Shown: positions 1 to 8,530 of the stretch, in pieces
How positions within the stretch are numbered: the stretch's first letter is position 1
Layout: each line of letters starts with the position of its first letter
DNA from: Moraxella nasibovis
GTDB taxonomy: Bacteria > Pseudomonadota > Gammaproteobacteria > Pseudomonadales > Moraxellaceae
NCBI RefSeq assembly: GCF_029581575.1
Contig: NZ_CP089975.1
Coordinates: 1,240,001-1,304,000 of the forward strand
DNA length: 64,000 bases
Reading direction: 5' to 3'
The notes under the pieces: generated by a model
The model's database searches: none
The model's input: only the letters and a program-made list of their open reading frames with translations
Told to the model about the DNA's origin: nothing
Position numbers and translations under genes: made by a program

Positions 1-123
1 GGTCATGCTTATTTTACAAAACACAACCGACGGCAAACATTGCGCAAAATTTTGGTGAGACTTAGGATAATTTCTCAGTCATTGTTGATTTTGACTACTT
101 TTGGCTTAGCTGACATTAGTAGC

Positions 124-681
124 TTAGTTAATGACGACTTGCGCCGACGATCTGAGTAGCACCGTACTTGCGCCAGACTCAGTCAGGGTGACTTTGGAAG
201 TGGTCACCAGTCGCACAGGTTTGCCATCTTCCGTCCAAGTCTCAGTCGTCACAACCTGCGCACGAGCCTGACCACCAACAATCACGACATCACTGATGCG
301 AATGTCGTAGCGATAATTCTTTGATTTTGCCCAGCTTTTTTGTAAATATTGCAAATAAGCGTTTTTACTCAGGTCGGCAGAATTACCATTGCGAGTCATT
401 TTGATGATGGCATCGTCCGAGATGAGACGAGAGATTTGCCCAATGTTTTGGCTGTTGGCGGCTTGATTCATGGCGGCGGCATAAGCTTGTACAGACGACT
501 CGCCGATGGCATAAGCTGGCGTACTGATGAAAGGCGATGCGCCAAGCGCCAAAGCCAAACCCAGCCCCACAGAATGCGACAAAGGCTTGCCAGTCAGTTT
601 GCCTGCGGCACCGATGGCAGCAGTCAAAGCACCGACCATCATGCCTTTTTTGATGAGATGTTTTTTGTTATGTTGAGTCAT
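124..681 (-). CDS. Exported NTF2/SnoaL-like protein of unknown function
   Basis: A protein of 185 residues whose N-terminus is rich in Lys/His, followed by a long small-residue hydrophobic stretch (about 14-58) ending in a possible signal-peptidase site near STPAYA. The remaining ~125 residues have the size and alternation of a cystatin/NTF2-like fold (helix YAAAMNQAANSQNI, then strands ending in TETWTEDGKPVRL), as in SnoaL or DUF4440 proteins; this fold assignment is by eye. It is probably periplasmic. The start has a good AAGGG ribosome site (revealed on the minus strand just beyond 681). It stands alone and reads left. Ligand and role are unknown. Confidence 0.7.
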   Translation of the reverse strand: MTQHNKKHLIKKGMMVGALTAAIGAAGKLTGKPLSHSVGLGLALALGASPFISTPAYAIGESSVQAYAAAMNQAANSQNIGQISRLISDDAIIKMTRNGNSADLSKNAYLQYLQKSWAKSKNYRYDIRISDVVIVGGQARAQVVTTETWTEDGKPVRLVTTSKVTLTESGASTVLLRSSAQVVIN

Positions 682-883
682 GATAAACCCTTTTTGTCTT
701 GATCCGTGGATCGTGTGTGTTGGTTAATTAAGACGAATTTGAAATTTAAAACACCAAATCGTCTTAGCATTTAGCCTAAATCCTAAATGTAGCATAGCAA
801 AACGATTTTAAACAATCATGGCTAAATGTAACAAATTGTTGCAATTTTGGGAGAATCCTGTACCAGACGCAGCGAGTTCGCCA

Positions 884-2050
884 TTAAGATTCCACTTGTT
901 CAAGCTTGGCACCGATGCGATCCATGCGTCTGTCCATCAGCTGTCTTGCCAAAGTCTGCATGTCATCAACACGGTCAAATTCATCGACGATTTCAAGACC
1001 AAGTAAAGTCTCCAAGACATCTTCAAGACTCACCAAACCCTTCACCTCGCCAAACTCACCCACCGCCAAGGCAATATGAATGCGCTGTTTTAGCATCATG
1101 TCAAGCAAATCAAACAACTTCATCTTAGCAAACACAAAGGGAATGTCACGGCGAAATTTGCTCAAAGGCGTGTGAATGTCTTGGTTTGCCTTGGCGATGA
1201 GCAGGTCGGATTTGAGCACAAAGCCTGTGGCATTATCCAAGTCTTCATTAAAAATCGGAAAGCGAGAAAACGGCAGCTTTGGCAAATTGGCAAACACATC
1301 GCCCACCGTCATCTTTTCATCAAATGCCATCATCACCGAACGGGGCGTGACGATGTCCTCGACATTGATCATGCTAAGCGCCAGAGAGTTTTTGATGATG
1401 CGTGTTTCAAGCTCGCTCATCTGTCCCAAGCTTTCACCTTGATTGGCAAGGGCGATGAACTCATGGCGGCTGAAAGTCGATTCGGTGTTGCCACGAGTTA
1501 AAAGACGAGAGATTTTCTCCGCCACCCAAACGATCGGCATGAGTGTGATATTGATAAAGCGCACATAATACGCCACTGGCATGGCAAAGCGGCGCCAGTA
1601 GGTTGTGCCCAGCGTCTTTGGAATGATCTCTGTACCAATCAAAATCACCAAAGTCATCACTGCACTAAACACCCCAAACCAAGCACTACCAAAGACGATG
1701 GTCGCCTGAGCGCCCGCACCCAGCGAGCCTAGCGTGTGAGCGATGGTGTTTAAGGTTAAGATGGATGAGATGGACTTTTCGATGTTGTTGATTTTGACAT
1801 TTTCTAGCAAAGTGGCGGCTTTTGGGTTGTCCTCTTTGAGCGTATCGACATACGATGGCGTCATGGTCAAAAGCGTCGCCTCCGACACCGAACAGATGAA
1901 CGAAAAAACCAAAGACAGCGAAATAAAAAAAACAAGCAGTGCAATGTTGGTTGCGGTCGGGGCGGTGTCATTAGCCAGTGCGGCAGAAGACAAAGAGATG
2001 AGCCCAAAAAAAACTAAAAACTGAATCAAGCGTGTTCGGTGACGGGACAT
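884..2050 (-). CDS. CNNM (DUF21) transmembrane / CBS-pair protein
   Basis: A 388-residue inner-membrane protein. Residues about 10-30 could be a signal-like first helix. Three further hydrophobic helices (about 34-60, 95-125, 128-150) form the CNNM/DUF21 module, with the characteristic SEATLLTMTPSYV and GTEIIPKTLG motifs. A CBS pair follows (about 215-350), containing the typical VEDIVTPR start and VSLEDVLETLLG end. The C-terminal CorC/HlyC domain of longer relatives is absent. Relatives are linked to Mg2+/Co2+ transport or its regulation; the substrate here is inferred only. The gene is monocistronic and divergent from the yajC-secDF operon. Confidence 0.88.
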   Translation of the reverse strand: MSRHRTRLIQFLVFFGLISLSSAALANDTAPTATNIALLVFFISLSLVFSFICSVSEATLLTMTPSYVDTLKEDNPKAATLLENVKINNIEKSISSILTLNTIAHTLGSLGAGAQATIVFGSAWFGVFSAVMTLVILIGTEIIPKTLGTTYWRRFAMPVAYYVRFINITLMPIVWVAEKISRLLTRGNTESTFSRHEFIALANQGESLGQMSELETRIIKNSLALSMINVEDIVTPRSVMMAFDEKMTVGDVFANLPKLPFSRFPIFNEDLDNATGFVLKSDLLIAKANQDIHTPLSKFRRDIPFVFAKMKLFDLLDMMLKQRIHIALAVGEFGEVKGLVSLEDVLETLLGLEIVDEFDRVDDMQTLARQLMDRRMDRIGAKLEQVES

Positions 2051-2214
2051 ATAAATCTTTCAATAAACGAAGGATTTGTTATATTAAGGCAAAACCGCCC
2101 AGACTGCAAGCGTCAAAATGTTGTATTTGGTAACTTGATGAATGTTTGATTCACCATTTGAGCAAAATCCACGCCATGAAAAGTGAAATTACATGGCGAG
2201 ATTGCGTAATTTTG

Positions 2215-2223
2215 TGGTATGAT
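2215..2223 (+). promoter_or_regulatory. Extended -10 promoter in front of yajC
   Basis: TGG-TATGAT fits an extended -10 (TGn plus a TATAAT-like hexamer) about 60 bases before the yajC start. No convincing -35 was seen at 16-18 bases, which is common for extended -10 promoters. Confidence 0.4.
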
Positions 2224-2285
2224 ATGCGTTATTTTTGCCTTTGGCATCGTCAATTTTAGTTTCTTTTCGCTTAAAGGAGTCTTTT

Positions 2286-2618
2286 ATGTTGGAATTATTC
2301 ATCACAAATGCACACGCCGCCCCTGCTGCTGGTGCTGAACCGAATGTCTTTTTGCAATTTTTGCCGATGATTGCGATTTTTGCGATTTTTTATTTTTTGG
2401 TCATTCGTCCGCAGTCAAAGCAAAGAAAGCAGCACCGTGCGATGGTAGATAGCCTAGCTGTGGGCAATGAAGTCTTGTTCGCGGGCGGTTTGATGGGTAA
2501 AATCACCAAAATCGATGGCGACTACGCTACCGTCGCTCTAAATCCCACCAACTCAATCAAAATCCAGCGTGCAAGCGTCATCAGCGTCCTTCCTACTGGC
2601 ACGATTGACAATCTATAA
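2286..2618 (+). CDS. yajC: Preprotein translocase accessory subunit YajC
   Basis: A 110-residue single-pass inner-membrane protein that associates with SecDF in the Sec translocon. The hydrophobic helix (about 20-45, PMIAIFAIFYFLVIRP) is followed by the family hallmark RPQSKQRKQH and a small cytoplasmic domain with GNEVLFAGGLMGKI. A longer reading frame opens at 2235, but the ATG at 2286 has an ideal AAAGGAG ribosome site and gives the normal family length. It is first in a yajC-secD-secF operon; tgt/queA, the usual upstream neighbours in many relatives, are not here. Confidence 0.95.
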   Translation: MLELFITNAHAAPAAGAEPNVFLQFLPMIAIFAIFYFLVIRPQSKQRKQHRAMVDSLAVGNEVLFAGGLMGKITKIDGDYATVALNPTNSIKIQRASVISVLPTGTIDNL

Positions 2619-2626
2619 TCACTTTT

Positions 2627-2658
2627 GCAAAACTTGTCTTGGCAGGTTTTGCTTTTTT
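2627..2658 (+). terminator. Terminator-like hairpin between yajC and secD
   Basis: GCAAAAC at 2627-2633 pairs with GTTTTGC at 2646-2652. The stem can be extended inward with G-U pairs, and it is followed directly by six T. It lies inside the presumed operon, so it may act as a partial terminator that sets the yajC:secDF ratio. Confidence 0.6.
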
Positions 2659-2746
2659 CATTGTTTATCTTGCACAAAGCTTATGGCATGAAAAAAGACT
2701 GTCGGTCGTTTTGGTGCCATTTGTGCCTTAACCATAAGAATACTCT

Positions 2747-4624
2747 ATGCAATACCCTGCTTGGAAATACATACTCATCGCTGTGGTGTTGGTCATTTCT
2801 GGCTTATACGCCCTACCAAATCTTTATCCAGATGAGCCTGCGGTACAGATCACGGGCGCATCTGCTGGCGTACAACTCACCGAAGATGTCTTAACGCAAT
2901 CACAAGCCCTGCTTGATCAAGCTGGGCTTGCGCACCATGACGGCAGCTTTGCCGATAACAGCGCGTTGGTGCGTCTGTCCACCGCCGAAGACCAATTAAA
3001 AGCCCAAGAAGTGCTGCGTCGTGAGCTTGGCGACAACTATGTCGTAGCGCTCAATTTGGCGCAGACGACGCCTGAGTGGCTAAGAAACATCGGCGCCAAA
3101 CCGATGAAACTGGGTCTTGACCTGCGTGGCGGTGTGCGTTTCGTGCTTGAAGTGGACATGGCAAAAGCGCTTGAACAGCGACTTGCCACCGCAAGCCAAG
3201 ATGTGCGCCGCATTTTGCGCAGCGAAAAAATCGCCGTCAAAAGCCTACGCACCACCGAAAATGGCATGATGCTCATCTTTGATGGCAATGACGCTCGCGA
3301 TCGCGCACAAAACCTATTGCAAAGCAATATGGCAAATGACTTTGTGTTGCGCCCCCTAGCGGATGTTGAAGGCGCTGCCTTAGAGATGACCTACACCGAG
3401 ACTCGTCTTGATGAAATCAATCAATACGCCGTCGGACAAAACTTAACCACCCTACGAAACCGTATCAATGAGCTTGGCGTGGCAGAAGCTTTGGTGCAGT
3501 CACAAGGTGCTAACCGCATTGTCGTTGAGCTGCCGGGTGTACAAGACACCGCCGAAGCCAAGCGTGTACTTGGTCGTACCGCAAACCTAGAATTCCGTAT
3601 GGTGAGCGATGACGCCGACAGCTTTACTGGTGGCATTGCCCCCGCTGGCACAGAAGCCTATCCGTTTGGCGATTTGAATGGTCCGCCCATTTTGCTAAAC
3701 CGTCAAGCCATCGTCACAGGTGAAAAAGTACAAGGCGCACAAGCAGGCCTAGATGAAAACGGTCGTCCACAAGTATCCATCAATCTAGATGCCGCTGGCG
3801 GTCGCCTGATGCAAAACGCCACTCGCACCGCTGTCGGCAAACAAATGGCGGTATTGTTCATCGAAAACAAACAGCGCATCAGCTACGAACAAGACCCTGT
3901 CACAGGCGAGACCAAAGAAGTGCGTACGCCTTATGCTGAGACTCGTGTGATCAACCGTGCCACGATTAACGCCGTACTAGGCTCATCTTTTGTCATCACA
4001 GGTCTGGATTCAGCGGCAGAAGCTGATGAGCTTGCTCTGCTACTTCGCTCAGGGGCATTGGCAGCGCCGATGTACTTTGTCGAAGAGCGCACCATCGGTC
4101 CTTCACTGGGTCAAGACAACATTGACAAAGGTCTGATGGCATCACAAATCGGCTATCTGCTGGTGTTTTTATGGATGGTGGTGTTCTATCGTGCTTGCGG
4201 TGTGATCGCCAACATTGCCCTTGCCCTAAACATCGTCATGCTTGCTGCCATCATGTCCATCTTGGGTTCAGCATTGACCCTACCGGGCATTGCAGGTATC
4301 GTACTGACCATGGGTATGGCGGTGGATGCCAATGTGCTGATCTTTGAGCGCATTCGTGAAGAGCTCGATGCAGGCGTACGACCTAAGGCTGCGATTGTGG
4401 CAGGCTTTGACAGAGCGTTTAGTGCGATTTTTGATGGGCAAATCACCACCTTGCTTGTGGCGTTCATTCTGTTTGCCATCGGTACAGGTCCGATTAAAGG
4501 CTTTGCGGTGACGCTTGCCATCGGTATCGTCACTTCCATGTTTACCGCCATCACCGTGACTCGTGCGCTCATGCAGCTATGGTATGGTAATCGCAAAAAC
4601 TTAACAAAAATCAGCATCGGTTAG
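2747..4624 (+). CDS. secD: Protein translocase subunit SecD
   Basis: A 625-residue RND-family subunit of the SecDF-YajC complex, which uses proton motive force to help move proteins across the inner membrane. The first helix (about 7-25) precedes the large periplasmic P1 region, with the LGLDLRGGVRFVLEVD motif at about 121-136. Five more helices follow in the C-terminal third, including the conserved GMAVDANVLIFERIREE segment and a late GPIKGFAVTLAIGI helix. The length is normal. It starts 128 bases after yajC and ends 9 bases before secF. Confidence 0.97.
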   Translation: MQYPAWKYILIAVVLVISGLYALPNLYPDEPAVQITGASAGVQLTEDVLTQSQALLDQAGLAHHDGSFADNSALVRLSTAEDQLKAQEVLRRELGDNYVVALNLAQTTPEWLRNIGAKPMKLGLDLRGGVRFVLEVDMAKALEQRLATASQDVRRILRSEKIAVKSLRTTENGMMLIFDGNDARDRAQNLLQSNMANDFVLRPLADVEGAALEMTYTETRLDEINQYAVGQNLTTLRNRINELGVAEALVQSQGANRIVVELPGVQDTAEAKRVLGRTANLEFRMVSDDADSFTGGIAPAGTEAYPFGDLNGPPILLNRQAIVTGEKVQGAQAGLDENGRPQVSINLDAAGGRLMQNATRTAVGKQMAVLFIENKQRISYEQDPVTGETKEVRTPYAETRVINRATINAVLGSSFVITGLDSAAEADELALLLRSGALAAPMYFVEERTIGPSLGQDNIDKGLMASQIGYLLVFLWMVVFYRACGVIANIALALNIVMLAAIMSILGSALTLPGIAGIVLTMGMAVDANVLIFERIREELDAGVRPKAAIVAGFDRAFSAIFDGQITTLLVAFILFAIGTGPIKGFAVTLAIGIVTSMFTAITVTRALMQLWYGNRKNLTKISIG

Positions 4625-4633
4625 GAGTGCATC

Positions 4634-5770
4634 ATGACTAATGAAAATAATCCAATCGAGCAGCCATTAAGCGCCAAAGAAGAGCGTCGTCGCCGTGGTC
4701 CACGCCGTGACGGCAAAGGCAGCAACGCCCGAGCCAACGAAGAGGCGCTTGCAGGTCAAGACATCATCACCACAGATGAGGTCGCCGAAAAGGCAGGCGG
4801 CGCAAAATTGATCGGCAACCGTCGCATTTTGCCATTCATGAAATTTGAAATACCGATGATGGTGTTTTCCGTCCTTTTGGTCATCGCAAGTATTGCCGCC
4901 ATCGCATTTAAAGGTCTAAACCTAGGTCTTGATTTCACTGGCGGTGTGTCGGCAGATGTGCGCTATGAGCAGCCTGTCGAGCAAGCGCAGGTGGTCTCCG
5001 CTTTGTCAGACAAAGGCTTTGATGATGCGGTGGTGCAGTATCTTGGCACTCGTAGCGAGCTTTTGGTACGCCTACCACCCCAAGACAGCAAAGATCCAGA
5101 AGGTCTAAGTCAAGAGCTGTCGGAGGCGCTGAATTTACCATCTAATGCCGCTGCGGTGGATAACATCAGCATCATCGGCAGTCAGGTGGGCAATGAGGTG
5201 TATCTGGACGCACTCTTGGCACTGGGGCTGGCACTTGGCTTAATGATGATCTATGTGTCGATCCGCTTTCAGTTTAAGCTTGCCTTGGGTGCGGTGCTGG
5301 CACTCTTACACGATGTGATCGTGGTGTGTGGTTTGTTTGCCATCTTTGGTTGGCCGTTTGACCTGACTGTACTTGCCGCTGTGCTTGCCTTGATTGGTTA
5401 TTCGGTGAACGACACCATCGTCGTTTATGACCGCATCCGTGAAAACTTCCGCCGTGTGCGTGGACTTACGCCCTACCAAGTGGTTGATTTATCACTCACT
5501 GAGACGCTGCGCCGTACCATCATGACCGCAGGGACGGTCTTTGTGGTGGTGCTTGCGCTCTTATTCATGGGTGGTGACAGTCTGTTTTGGTTTGCCTTGG
5601 CGCAGTTCATCGGTACGATTGCAGGTACTTATTCATCGGTGTACATCGCAAGCTCAATTCCACTGCGCATGGGGATATCAAGAGAAGACTTCGTGGTGCA
5701 GGTCAAGCCTGAGTTTGAAGAAGAAGTGGTGGTATTTGCTGATCCCGAGCTTCAAAACAGCAAAGACTAA
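4634..5770 (+). CDS. secF: Protein translocase subunit SecF
   Basis: A 378-residue partner of SecD. Family motifs are present: LNLGLDFTGGV after the first helix, and LIGYSVNDTIVVYDRIRENFR followed by the ETLRRTIMTAGTVF segment in the membrane domain. There are six predicted transmembrane helices. The first ~70 residues form a hydrophilic cytoplasmic extension with an Arg-rich patch (EERRRRGPRRDGKG) not found in short SecF proteins such as that of E. coli. It is last in the operon and is followed by an intrinsic terminator. Confidence 0.97.
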   Translation: MTNENNPIEQPLSAKEERRRRGPRRDGKGSNARANEEALAGQDIITTDEVAEKAGGAKLIGNRRILPFMKFEIPMMVFSVLLVIASIAAIAFKGLNLGLDFTGGVSADVRYEQPVEQAQVVSALSDKGFDDAVVQYLGTRSELLVRLPPQDSKDPEGLSQELSEALNLPSNAAAVDNISIIGSQVGNEVYLDALLALGLALGLMMIYVSIRFQFKLALGAVLALLHDVIVVCGLFAIFGWPFDLTVLAAVLALIGYSVNDTIVVYDRIRENFRRVRGLTPYQVVDLSLTETLRRTIMTAGTVFVVVLALLFMGGDSLFWFALAQFIGTIAGTYSSVYIASSIPLRMGISREDFVVQVKPEFEEEVVVFADPELQNSKD

Positions 5771-5794
5771 GAATCAATGTATTGTTGTAACCAC

Positions 5795-5826
5795 AAAAAG
5801 CTCCGAGATGACACTCGGGGCTTTTT
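5795..5826 (+). terminator. Intrinsic terminator of yajC-secDF
   Basis: A 13-base stem, AAAAAGCTCCGAG with CTCGGGGCTTTTT (one U-G pair), has a six-base loop. It ends in a T run about 25 bases after the secF stop. Confidence 0.9.
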
Positions 5827-5906
5827 ATTATGCCTTGCTAAAATAATCTTATACCAGCGAACTTTTAAACTTTAAAATGACCACAAAATTTGATTTTGGA
5901 CGGTAG

Positions 5907-5926
5907 GGGCGAAACATTTTTCGCCC
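5907..5926. repeat. Small palindrome GGGCGAAA/TTTCGCCC
   Basis: A perfect 8-base inverted repeat with a four-base centre lies in the 413-base gap between secF and the EamA gene. It lacks a T run and looks like an extragenic palindromic element. Confidence 0.5.
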
Positions 5927-5995
5927 AATAAAAATAAAGCAATAACAATTTACACCTACAAGCATATTAAAAATCAACCTCTGTGAACTTACGGT

Positions 5996-6123
5996 CCTAG
6001 GTTGGAGCCAATGCAAAAAAAACCAAACAAATTCAATAAATTATGCCATAAACGGTGGGCATAGCCCACCCCACAAAGCTGTATTGCTTTATCAGTTTGG
6101 TGGATTAAGACCAACCACCGTTT
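5996..6123. repeat. Intergenic palindromic element, copy 1
   Basis: The segment starts with TAGGTTGG, contains AAACAAATTCAAT (6025-6037) and the perfect palindrome GGTGGGC-ATA-GCCCACC (6054-6070). It ends in CCACCGTTT (6115-6123), which is the inverse of AAACGGTGG at 6050-6058, so 6050-6123 is bounded by inverted ends. The same order of motifs occurs at 61645-61745. It has no coding capacity and fills most of the gap upstream of the EamA gene. Confidence 0.65.
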
Positions 6124-6152
6124 TTACAATTTTAAGATGAATTGAGTATAAT
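6123..6152 (+). promoter_or_regulatory. Sigma-70 promoter for the EamA gene
   Basis: TTTACA (6123-6128), an 18-base spacer and TATAAT (6147-6152). The expected start of transcription lies near 6159, about 25 bases before the ATG. The TTG that opens the longer reading frame at 6142 overlaps the -10 region, which argues for the ATG at 6184. Confidence 0.75.
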
Positions 6153-6183
6153 AGACCATTTTTTATTGCCATCATTTGCCATC

Positions 6184-7092
6184 ATGACCACAATCCACCG
6201 ATTTTTTGAGCATCTTTCCCCAAAAACCCAAGGCTACCTACTCGTGCTATTCACCATGTGTGTATGGGGGAGTTTTAGCCTGCTGTCTCGTGTGACGGTG
6301 CGCTGGCAGGTGTCGGTGTGGGATGTGATTGCCATGCGTTTTGCCTTCGCTGCCATAATTTTGTTGCCGATTTTATGGCTTAATAAAGACTGGCGGTTTT
6401 TGCTGCATTGGCGAGCTGTCGTGCTTGCCATCATCGGTGGCGTGGGATATAGCTGTTTGGTGTACACTGGCTTTACCTTAGCACCTGTGGTACATGGGGC
6501 GGTGTTTTTAAATGGCATGATTCCTGTGGCGACAGCCTTGCTGCTTTGGCTGATTTTTAAAATACGCCCCGATACCGACACCAAAATCGCCCTAATCATC
6601 ATCAGCCTGACTCTATGCGCCATGGCTGCGATGATTTTGATGGGGGCGTATCATTTTAATGTGGGCGATGTGATTTTTGTCAGCTGTGCCTTTTGTTGGG
6701 CGGCGTTTAGTATTTTATTAAAAGAGTGGCAATTTACGCCATGGCAGACCATGTGCAGCAGCGTCATCTGGTCGGCGTTGATCTATTTGCCGATTTATGC
6801 GCTGTTTATTGGCTTTTCATCGCCCGATGCCAGTTGGCACCATCTGGCGATTCAGGGTATTTTTCATAGCGTGCTGGTGATGATCGTGGCGACGGTCACT
6901 TATGCGATGGCGGTGGCTCGCCTTGGGGCGTTCATGGCAGGTGGACTGTCATCACTTGCACCATTCATCTCAGCGATCCTTGCCGTGCCGCTGCTTGGCG
7001 AGCCATTGAACATGGTGATGGTACTTGGTCTCATTGGCATGGGGCTAGGTACGGTACAGCCGTGGCGGTGGCTTGGGCGGCGCAAACATTGA
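6184..7092 (+). CDS. EamA/DMT-superfamily inner-membrane exporter
   Basis: A 302-residue protein with about ten hydrophobic helices arranged as two EamA repeats. The first runs from about residue 15 (GYLLVLFTMCVWGSFSLLSR) to about 140. The second runs from about 150 to the end and closes with GGLSSLAPFISAILAVPLLGEP, the usual end-of-repeat signature. Members export metabolites such as amino acids or drugs; the substrate cannot be told. The ATG at 6184 was chosen because the upstream TTG lies within the promoter. The LOG-like gene follows after 54 bases and may be cotranscribed. Confidence 0.88.
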   Translation: MTTIHRFFEHLSPKTQGYLLVLFTMCVWGSFSLLSRVTVRWQVSVWDVIAMRFAFAAIILLPILWLNKDWRFLLHWRAVVLAIIGGVGYSCLVYTGFTLAPVVHGAVFLNGMIPVATALLLWLIFKIRPDTDTKIALIIISLTLCAMAAMILMGAYHFNVGDVIFVSCAFCWAAFSILLKEWQFTPWQTMCSSVIWSALIYLPIYALFIGFSSPDASWHHLAIQGIFHSVLVMIVATVTYAMAVARLGAFMAGGLSSLAPFISAILAVPLLGEPLNMVMVLGLIGMGLGTVQPWRWLGRRKH

Positions 7093-7146
7093 CATCGCCT
7101 GCCAAGATTTTTACAATAACACAAACCCAAAAGACAGGCTCTCATC

Positions 7147-7761
7147 ATGAAAACTCTCAATAACATTGCCGTATATTGCGGCTCAAATTTTGGCAATACG
7201 CCTGATTATTATCATGCCGCCAAGCTCATGGGGCAGACGCTCGCCACACAGCACATCAGGCTCATCTATGGTGGTGGCAATGTCGGCTTGATGGGCACCA
7301 TCGCCGACAGCGTGCTGGCACATGGTGGTGAAGTCACGGGCGTGATTCCCACTTTTTTAAAACAAAAAGAAGTGGCGCACACCGCTCTTAACGAACTCAT
7401 CGAGACCGCCGACATGGCGACACGCAAGTACAAAATGATCGAGCTTGCTGACGGCTTCATCGCCATGGCAGGTGGCATCGGCACGCTAGAAGAACTGTAC
7501 GAAGTGCTATCCTTGTTGCAACTACGCCAGCATGACAAGCCTGTGGGTATTTTAAATACTCATGGATTTTTTGACCCATTCTTGGCAAGTCTGCAAAAAT
7601 ACGCCGATGAAGGCTTTATGCCACAGGCAAACCTAGATCTCATCTGCGTCTCTGACGACCCTGCCGATTTATTAGAACGAATGCGCCATTTTGAATTTGT
7701 CGATGCACAAAAATGGGTGCGCCCTGCTTGGCTTGACCAGCAAGACATTCCCACTTGGTGA
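7147..7761 (+). CDS. LOG-family protein (nucleoside 5'-monophosphate phosphoribohydrolase-like)
   Basis: A 204-residue Rossmann-type protein of the TIGR00730/LOG family, whose members release the base from cytokinin ribotides or AMP-like nucleotides. Visible features are the N-terminal VYCGSNFGN, the GGGNVGLMG loop and the catalytic region ATRKYKMIELADGFIAMAGGIGTLEELYEV. The usual PGGxGTxxE motif reads AGGIGTLEE, so the first Pro is Ala, while the catalytic Arg and Glu are kept. The length is typical. True substrate is unknown in bacteria of this kind. Confidence 0.88.
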   Translation: MKTLNNIAVYCGSNFGNTPDYYHAAKLMGQTLATQHIRLIYGGGNVGLMGTIADSVLAHGGEVTGVIPTFLKQKEVAHTALNELIETADMATRKYKMIELADGFIAMAGGIGTLEELYEVLSLLQLRQHDKPVGILNTHGFFDPFLASLQKYADEGFMPQANLDLICVSDDPADLLERMRHFEFVDAQKWVRPAWLDQQDIPTW

Positions 7762-8089
7762 TCGGCAAAATACGCTTGATGACCTCCATACACCAAGCCA
7801 AAAGTCACTTGCATTCACTCATCCATGGCATGAAGTTTTTGGCTTGATGACAAATTTGGCAAATTTTTATGAATTTTTGGTAAATTGTAAAAAAATAATA
7901 CAAAAAACACTTGCAATAAAATAAAACGAATGTACACTATATTCATCAAAAAATGCGTGATGGTTCGTGTTTTTTTAAGTTTCGCAGAATGACATCTTAA
8001 CTTAGCTTTTGACTAGGCGTTTTTGAAAAAATTTGTTACAATAAACAGATGTTATTCGTTTCTTTATTTTATTTTACAAGGTGGTGGCT
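7762..8089. other. AT-rich intergenic region upstream of accB
   Basis: The 328 bases are non-coding. The last ~200 bases are strongly AT-rich. Possible promoter pieces are TTGCAA (7911-7916) with TACACT (7933-7938) 16 bases later, and TACAAT at 8037-8042. No stable terminator hairpin was seen after the LOG gene. This is where transcriptional control of accBC would be expected. Confidence 0.4.
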
Positions 8090-8515
8090 ATGGACATCAA
8101 AAAAATTCGTGAACTGATTGATTTAATGGAAGAAAAAGATTTGGTAAATCTTGAATATGGTCATGACGATAATTATGTCAATCTGACTCGCAATGTCGCC
8201 GTCCATACCATCGCCGCAGCCCCTGTTGCCAGCGCACCTGCCGCAGCCCCTGTTGCCAGTGCGCCAAAAGCGCCGAGTGGCAAGGTTGAGACCTCTCCGA
8301 TGGTGGGCGTGTTTTATTCAGCCCCTAGCCCAAATGATCCGCCTTTTGTCAAAGTGGGTCAAAAAGTACAAGCTGGCGATCAGCTGGGTATCATTGAAGC
8401 CATGAAAATCATGAACCCACTAGAAGCCACGCAAAGCGGTATCATTGAAGAGATTTTGGTGAATAATGCCGATGTGGTGCAATTTGGTCAGCCTGTGATT
8501 CGTTATAAGGCTTAA
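8090..8515 (+). CDS. accB: Biotin carboxyl carrier protein of acetyl-CoA carboxylase
   Basis: A 141-residue carrier for the first step of fatty-acid synthesis. The N-terminal helix [15 protein letters not shown] leads into an Ala/Pro-rich flexible linker (about 41-64). The biotinyl domain has the attachment motif EAMKIMN with Lys106; most relatives read EAMKMMN. A GTG at 8081 opens the frame slightly earlier, but it forms part of the AAGGTGG ribosome site, so the ATG at 8090 is preferred. accC follows after 15 bases, the usual accBC operon; accA and accD are not in the window. Confidence 0.97.
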   Translation: MDIKKIRELIDLMEEKDLVNLEYGHDDNYVNLTRNVAVHTIAAAPVASAPAAAPVASAPKAPSGKVETSPMVGVFYSAPSPNDPPFVKVGQKVQAGDQLGIIEAMKIMNPLEATQSGIIEEILVNNADVVQFGQPVIRYKA

Positions 8516-8530
8516 TTTGGGAAGTTTGTC

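Noticed and set aside
1-6. Possible leftward start codon at the left edge of the window
   Set aside because: Only six bases of it would be inside and no convincing ribosome site precedes it.
6142-6183. TTG start for the EamA transporter
   Set aside because: It lies within the -10 region of the promoter, upstream of the predicted transcription start.
5771-6183. A tRNA or small RNA gene in the secF-EamA gap
   Set aside because: No T-loop or acceptor pairing was found; the structure is explained by a terminator, small palindromes and a promoter.
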